A stretch of DNA of 64,000 bases, taken from Hemicordylus capensis. Its lineage: Eukaryota; Chordata; Lepidosauria; Squamata; Cordylidae. This document shows positions 59,645-64,000 of this stretch, piece after piece. How positions within the stretch are numbered: position 1 is the stretch's first letter; each line of letters begins with the position of its first letter. The DNA lies in assembly GCF_027244095.1 (NCBI RefSeq), contig NC_069661.1, forward strand, positions 181,678,501-181,742,500. Reading direction: 5' to 3'. The notes under the pieces were generated by a model, which made no database searches, had not been told where the DNA came from, and saw nothing but the letters and a program-made list of their open reading frames with translations. Position numbers and translations under genes: made by a program.

Positions 59645-60423
59645 GTAATCAAGTGTATGCAGACCACATTTTTCCAGATTACAGAAGCAGATGAGCCAAG
59701 CTTGCAACATTTAATACCTTCCAACATTTTGCATACAAAAATAAGGATACGTTTGTAACAACCAGTTTTCATGCTAAAATATGCCCAAGCCCTCCACTCA
59801 CTATTAAACATTGCTCAAGGCTGGATGTGTATATGCTGTGCACCTTAGTGTTGTATAGTCATTTATATTCAGGTCCACTAGGGAGACAATGCATTCACTT
59901 ACCCATTTGGAGATTTAATTTCTAGAGACACTGGAGAGGGAGCTGAATCTAGAAGAATGACAACTCTAGCAACTCTAGCTTACAGGGGGGAAATGAACAT
60001 GGCATCTCAAAAAGGCAAAATAGGGATAGGATTTACCAGGGACAGATTCTAGCAAGCAGGGTGTGTCCCAGAAACATAGGGACAGTGGAGCCGATGTACT
60101 TGCTGTAGTAACACATCAGGTCTAAAAGAAGATCCACTTCTCCAGATAGACGGTAGGTATGTGTCAGGAAGCCAACTGCCACATGGCCACTACATATCCC
60201 TGAATGTTGAATGTTTCTCTTCACTCATTGTCCAATTGTAGTTTAGATGTTTGTGGATGAACTTCAGCAAGCCCTGAGGCACACTTACACACTTCCTTCT
60301 CCTCCCTTCTCTTGATTTCCTTTGTATACAAAGGGAAGAAATTGAAAGCTTTTCCTTGCTCTTGTGAATAATTTGTAGTTTCCCTTGACACCCAAACTGA
60401 GGAAACTGATTTATTCCACCTGG

Positions 60424-60592
60424 CAGGGGCATAGCTATAACTGAGTGGATAGGTTCAAAGAACCCAGGCTTCCCAAGTTCCTGAGGACCCCCAGCTATAC
60501 CCCTCCCTGTTTTCTTCATTATCTCCCTCTCTCTGAGAGGCCGCCAGGGAAAGGGGCGAACATAGGCCCCCTCTCCCCTAGCTACATCCCTG
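60424..60592. mobile_element. hAT MITE of the CAGGGGC family
   Basis: Ends are CAGGGGCATAGCTATAAC and, inward from the right, CAGGGATGTAGCTAGGGG. Same family as 5718 and 15421. No 8-bp duplication is now visible, so it is older or rearranged. Confidence 0.65.
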
Positions 60593-60964
60593 CTAACGGT
60601 TATTTAACACACCAAGATCTGAAACCATGGCTTGTTCCTAGTTTTATTTTTGTTTTGAACTATCCAGAATAAACCACAGTTTCCTGGGTTTTGATGTAAT
60701 GAGAAAATGTAGTTTATTCAAAACAGAAAGTAGAAGCTTTCAATCTTTTGTAATGAAGTATGGACGTGATCCAGTAACTATAGTAGCCTGTCCCCCCCAC
60801 TGCAACAATTAAATTTGTGTTTTTATGTCTATGTGTACACACTTAGGTGTTACAGTTATGAGATGAGCTGCTCTAGTCACTGGCTTAATCCAGATTGAGT
60901 TATTCATAAGCAGCCTTATTGAAATTAATAGGACAAGTTTATTTGTTCTATTAATTTAGAGTAT

Positions 60965-62998
60965 TCATTTTATCTATAAAGCCCTTAAAAGCTTGTGCCC
61001 TGGGTGTGAAGAGCGCCTTCTTTGTCATGAACCCTGTCGCCTATTACAATTTTCTGGAGAGGTCCGATTACAGCCGCTGCTTCCTCATTTGGTGGCAACT
61101 TGGGACCAAGCCTTTTCTATGGCTCCCCTGGGGCGTTGGAATATGCTCCAATGCCCCAGGAGAGGACTGGATTACCAGAAGACTGGAGAGTAGCAAATGT
61201 AACACTGATTTTCAAAAAGGGACCCTGGGACGATCCAGGAAATTACAGGCCAGTTAGCCTAATGTCCGTTCCAGGCAAATTGATGGAAAGCATCCTCAAG
61301 GATAAAATTGTAAAGCACCTAGAAGAACAGGCCTTGCTGGGAGTGAGCCATGCTGGCTTCCGCAAAGGTAAATCTTGCCTCACAAACCTTTTGGACTTCT
61401 TTGAGGGTGTCAATGAGTGTGTGGATCAAGGTGATCCAGTTGACATAGTATACCTGGACTTCCAAAAAGCTTTTGACAAAGTTCCTCATCAAAGTCTCCT
61501 GAGGAAACTTAGCTGTCATGGGATAAGGGGACAGGTACATGTGTGGATTGCTAACTGGCTGAAAGACAGGAAACAGAGGGTAGGTATACATGGAGAGTTT
61601 TCACAATGGAGGGAAGTAAGAAGTGGGGTCCCTCAGGGATCTATACTGGGACCGGTGCTTTTCAATTTATTCATAAATGATCTAGAAACAGGGGTAAGTA
61701 GCGATGTGGCCAAATTCGCAGATGATACCAAACTCTTCCGGGTAGTGAAATCCAAAACGGATTGTGAGCAGCTCTAAAAAGATCTCTCCAAACTAGGGGA
61801 GTGGGCGACAAAATGGCAAATGCAGTTCAATGTTGGCAAGTGTAAAGTGATGCACATTGGGACGAAAAACCCCAACTTCAAGTATATATGCTGATGGGAT
61901 CCGAGCTGTCGGTGACTGACCAGGAGAGGGATCTTGGGGTCGTGGTGGACAGCTCGTTGAAAGTGTCGACTCAATGTGCAGCAGCTGTGAAAAAGGCAAA
62001 TTCAATGCTAGGGATCATTAGAAAGGGGATTGAAAATAAAACGGCTAATATTAGAATGCCCTTATACAAAACTATGGTGCGACCACACTTGGACTACTGC
62101 GTACAATTCTGGTCACCACATCTTAAAAAGGACATTGTTGAACTGGAAAAGGTGCAGAAGAGGGTAACCAAGATGATCAGGGGCCTAGAGCACCTTTCTT
62201 ATGAGGCAAGACTACAACACCTGGGCCTTTTTAGTTTAGAAAAAAGATGACTGCGGGGAGACCTGATAGAGGTCTACAAAATCATGCATGGTTTGGAGAA
62301 TTTGGAGAGAGAGAAATTCTTTTCCCTCTCACACAACACTAGAACCAGGGGTCACTCCATGAAATTGATTGCCAGGAGGTGTAGGACCAACAAACGGAAG
62401 TACTTTTTCACACAATGCGTGATCCACTTTTGGAACTCTCTGCCACAGGACATAGTGACAGCCAACAACCTGGATGGCTTTAAGAGGAGTTTGGATAACT
62501 TCATGGAGGAGACGTCCATCAATGGCTACTAGTCGGAGGGCTGTGGGCCACCTCCAGTCTCAAAAGGCAGGATGGCTCTGAGAACCAGTTGTAGGGGAGA
62601 AATGGCAGGAGAGAAGGCACGCCCTCAACTCCTGCTTGTGGCTTCCAGCAGCATCTGGTGGGCCACTGTGAGAAACAGGATGCTGGACTAGATGGGCCTT
62701 GGGCCTGATCCAGCAGGGCTGTTCTTATGTTCTCCCTGTTGAAATAAGAGCATCTCCTTCTCTGTTTGCTTTTAGGAAAATCCTCAAGATGTACCTGTTT
62801 TCGCAGGCTTTTAACTGAAATTATTTTCAAACTGTTTAATTTGTTATTATTTCATGAGATTGTTTTTATTGTGTTTTGTGAAATTTTAACGGTTTTTATT
62901 CTGTCTTATATTGAGTTTTAAATTTTGTACACTGCTTAGAGATACATATATCAGGCAGTATAGAAATGTGATAAATTATATAAATAAATAAATAAACT
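60965..62998 (+). mobile_element. L2-like LINE 3' end, split by CR1
   Basis: The left part (60965-61149) encodes the post-RT C-terminal region, visible as [20 protein letters not shown] and [13 protein letters not shown], typical of L2-type LINEs. The right part (62732-62998) gives the last codons and a T-rich 3' tail ending in TAAA repeats (ataaattatataaataaata). The two parts join at a CTCC present on both sides of the CR1 insertion. Confidence 0.65.
61150..62731 (+). mobile_element. CR1 LINE, 5'-truncated, inserted into L2
   Basis: Reverse transcriptase of the CR1 clade is well preserved: [34 protein letters not shown] (motif A), [21 protein letters not shown] (motif B), KFADDTKLF (motif C). 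The first long frame ends at a TAA at 61776-61778, where relatives have a glutamine codon, and later blocks shift frame (ELSVTDQERDLGVVVDSSLK, MVRPHLDYCVQFWSP). The 3' end is ggcctgatccagcagggctg then ttcttatgtt. An inactive but fairly young copy. Confidence 0.9.
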
Positions 62999-63018
62999 TA
63001 GCCTGGACATGAGCCAGT

Positions 63019-63521
63019 GAGGCTCTTATCACGATTACTGAGAAGAGCCTCTAGGGGCTTAGTGGGGAGAGTGGGCTTAACCCGCTCTCCCTGCACACAA
63101 ACAGCAGTCTGCTCTGGATGGCCGCAGAGGCTGCCCACAAGACTGCTGGCTCTGTCACGGAGCCGGATGGGGCTGGGGAGTTGGGGGGCTGCACGGCCCC
63201 TGGAAGCTCCAGCATGCCCTGCACGAGTGTGCAGGGCATGCTGGAGTAACCCCCGAGCTGGGAGGCTGCTTTTCAGCCTCCCAGTTGGGGGTCTACTCAT
63301 GAGTCGCTGCGGCGTGGAGCCGTGCCGCAGCAACACATGAGTAAAAAACCCAGGTTTGCAGAGCACTCACTCCGCAAACCTGGTTTAAGGGCAGAGGTCC
63401 TTCAGTGGGTTATCTGCTTAGGAACCACTGGGCTTGCAGCCGAGCTCAGTGGTTCACATGATGGGAGGAAATCGGGCTAGCCTCCGCTAGCCTGATTTCC
63501 TCCCATCTTGGGAATAGCCTC
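63019..63521. mobile_element. GAGGCT-family MITE, TSD AGT
   Basis: Begins GAGGCTCTTATCACGATT and ends CTTGGGAATAGCCTC. Exact 3-bp duplication AGT at 63016-63018 and 63522-63524. The interior has short inverse blocks (gctgggaggctgc / ttcagcctcccagttggg) and matches 10570-11048 in inverse orientation. Confidence 0.72.
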
Positions 63522-63557
63522 AGTGACTGTAATCTGTCTCATAACACATATTTAAGT

Positions 63558-63577
63558 GTGTGTGTGTGTGTGTGTGT
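63558..63577. repeat. (GT)n microsatellite
   Basis: About ten GT units. Confidence 0.9.
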
Positions 63578-63579
63578 AT

Positions 63580-64000
63580 GAAAAAGATTTGGAATCTTGG
63601 TTTAGACCATTTTCTGAAGCAGGCCTTTGTGTTTACCATGGCAAGCTCCAGTTAAACTCTATGGTACAATGTAAAGTGTAGAGCTGCCTATAGGAGAGGG
63701 TGTTACCTATTTAGTATATACACAGAGGTTTTCATTAGTAAAATTATTTCAGTAGTTGTATTACTAAACTGTGAGATGTAAGCTTTCCTTTGATTCAGTG
63801 CATTTTCAAATGTTTGGTTCAGTCTTATGATTGCTGTTGTTTTCTTGTACATTGTTAGTATTATTTGGAATGTTAAATTATGGAAGTGTATATTTAATAA
63901 ATTGTTAGTAACAAAACAAGAAGAAAAGAAAAAGCATTTTTTTTTCTTTCTGCACTGACAGTTGCTAGCATGAACTTTCACTTCTCAGAAACATGAATGC
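63580..64000. other. Intergenic, nothing recognised
   Basis: AT-rich end of the window without supportable features. Confidence 0.45.

Overview
This is vertebrate, almost certainly squamate (lizard or gecko-like), nuclear DNA. Three things point that way: a spliced host gene with canonical GT-AG introns, a Sauria-type tRNA SINE (54901-55130), and many CR1, L2, hAT and other repeat copies. No prokaryotic, organellar or viral segment was recognised.  The one securely identified host gene is SLC38A2 (SNAT2, a sodium-coupled neutral amino acid transporter) on the minus strand. Fifteen coding exons between 46108 and 32871 join in frame into 535 codons plus a stop. A non-coding part of exon 2, a CpG-rich promoter candidate near 47.7 kb and a long repeat-poor 3' UTR ending near 28.8 kb complete it. 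Intron 1 carries an amino-acid-response-type site, which fits the known starvation induction of this gene. A second CpG island at 55.9-56.6 kb faces away from SLC38A2 and may start an unrecognised transcript.  The left part (1-28.8 kb) is intergenic and dominated by mobile DNA. Its highlight is an uninterrupted 993-codon ORF of a site-specific LINE of the R4/Dong clade (1061-4148), lying exactly inside a TAA microsatellite. Around it are CR1 copies, hAT MITEs with 8-bp target duplications, a MITE family with 3-bp duplications (six copies), a TA-flanked MITE family (six copies), fold-back palindromes and several SINEs. SLC38A2 introns hold the same MITEs, including a hAT MITE nested inside a related hAT MITE.  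The right part (48-64 kb) holds a structurally recognisable non-autonomous Helitron (49724-50661) with a 3' hairpin and CTAG end, 5S-rRNA-derived and tRNA-derived SINEs that share a CR1-like tail, a LINE fragment whose tail matches a second tRNA-SINE family, and a CR1 inserted into an L2-like LINE. The SINE and LINE tails pair up, so the window shows both the parasites and their likely enzyme donors.
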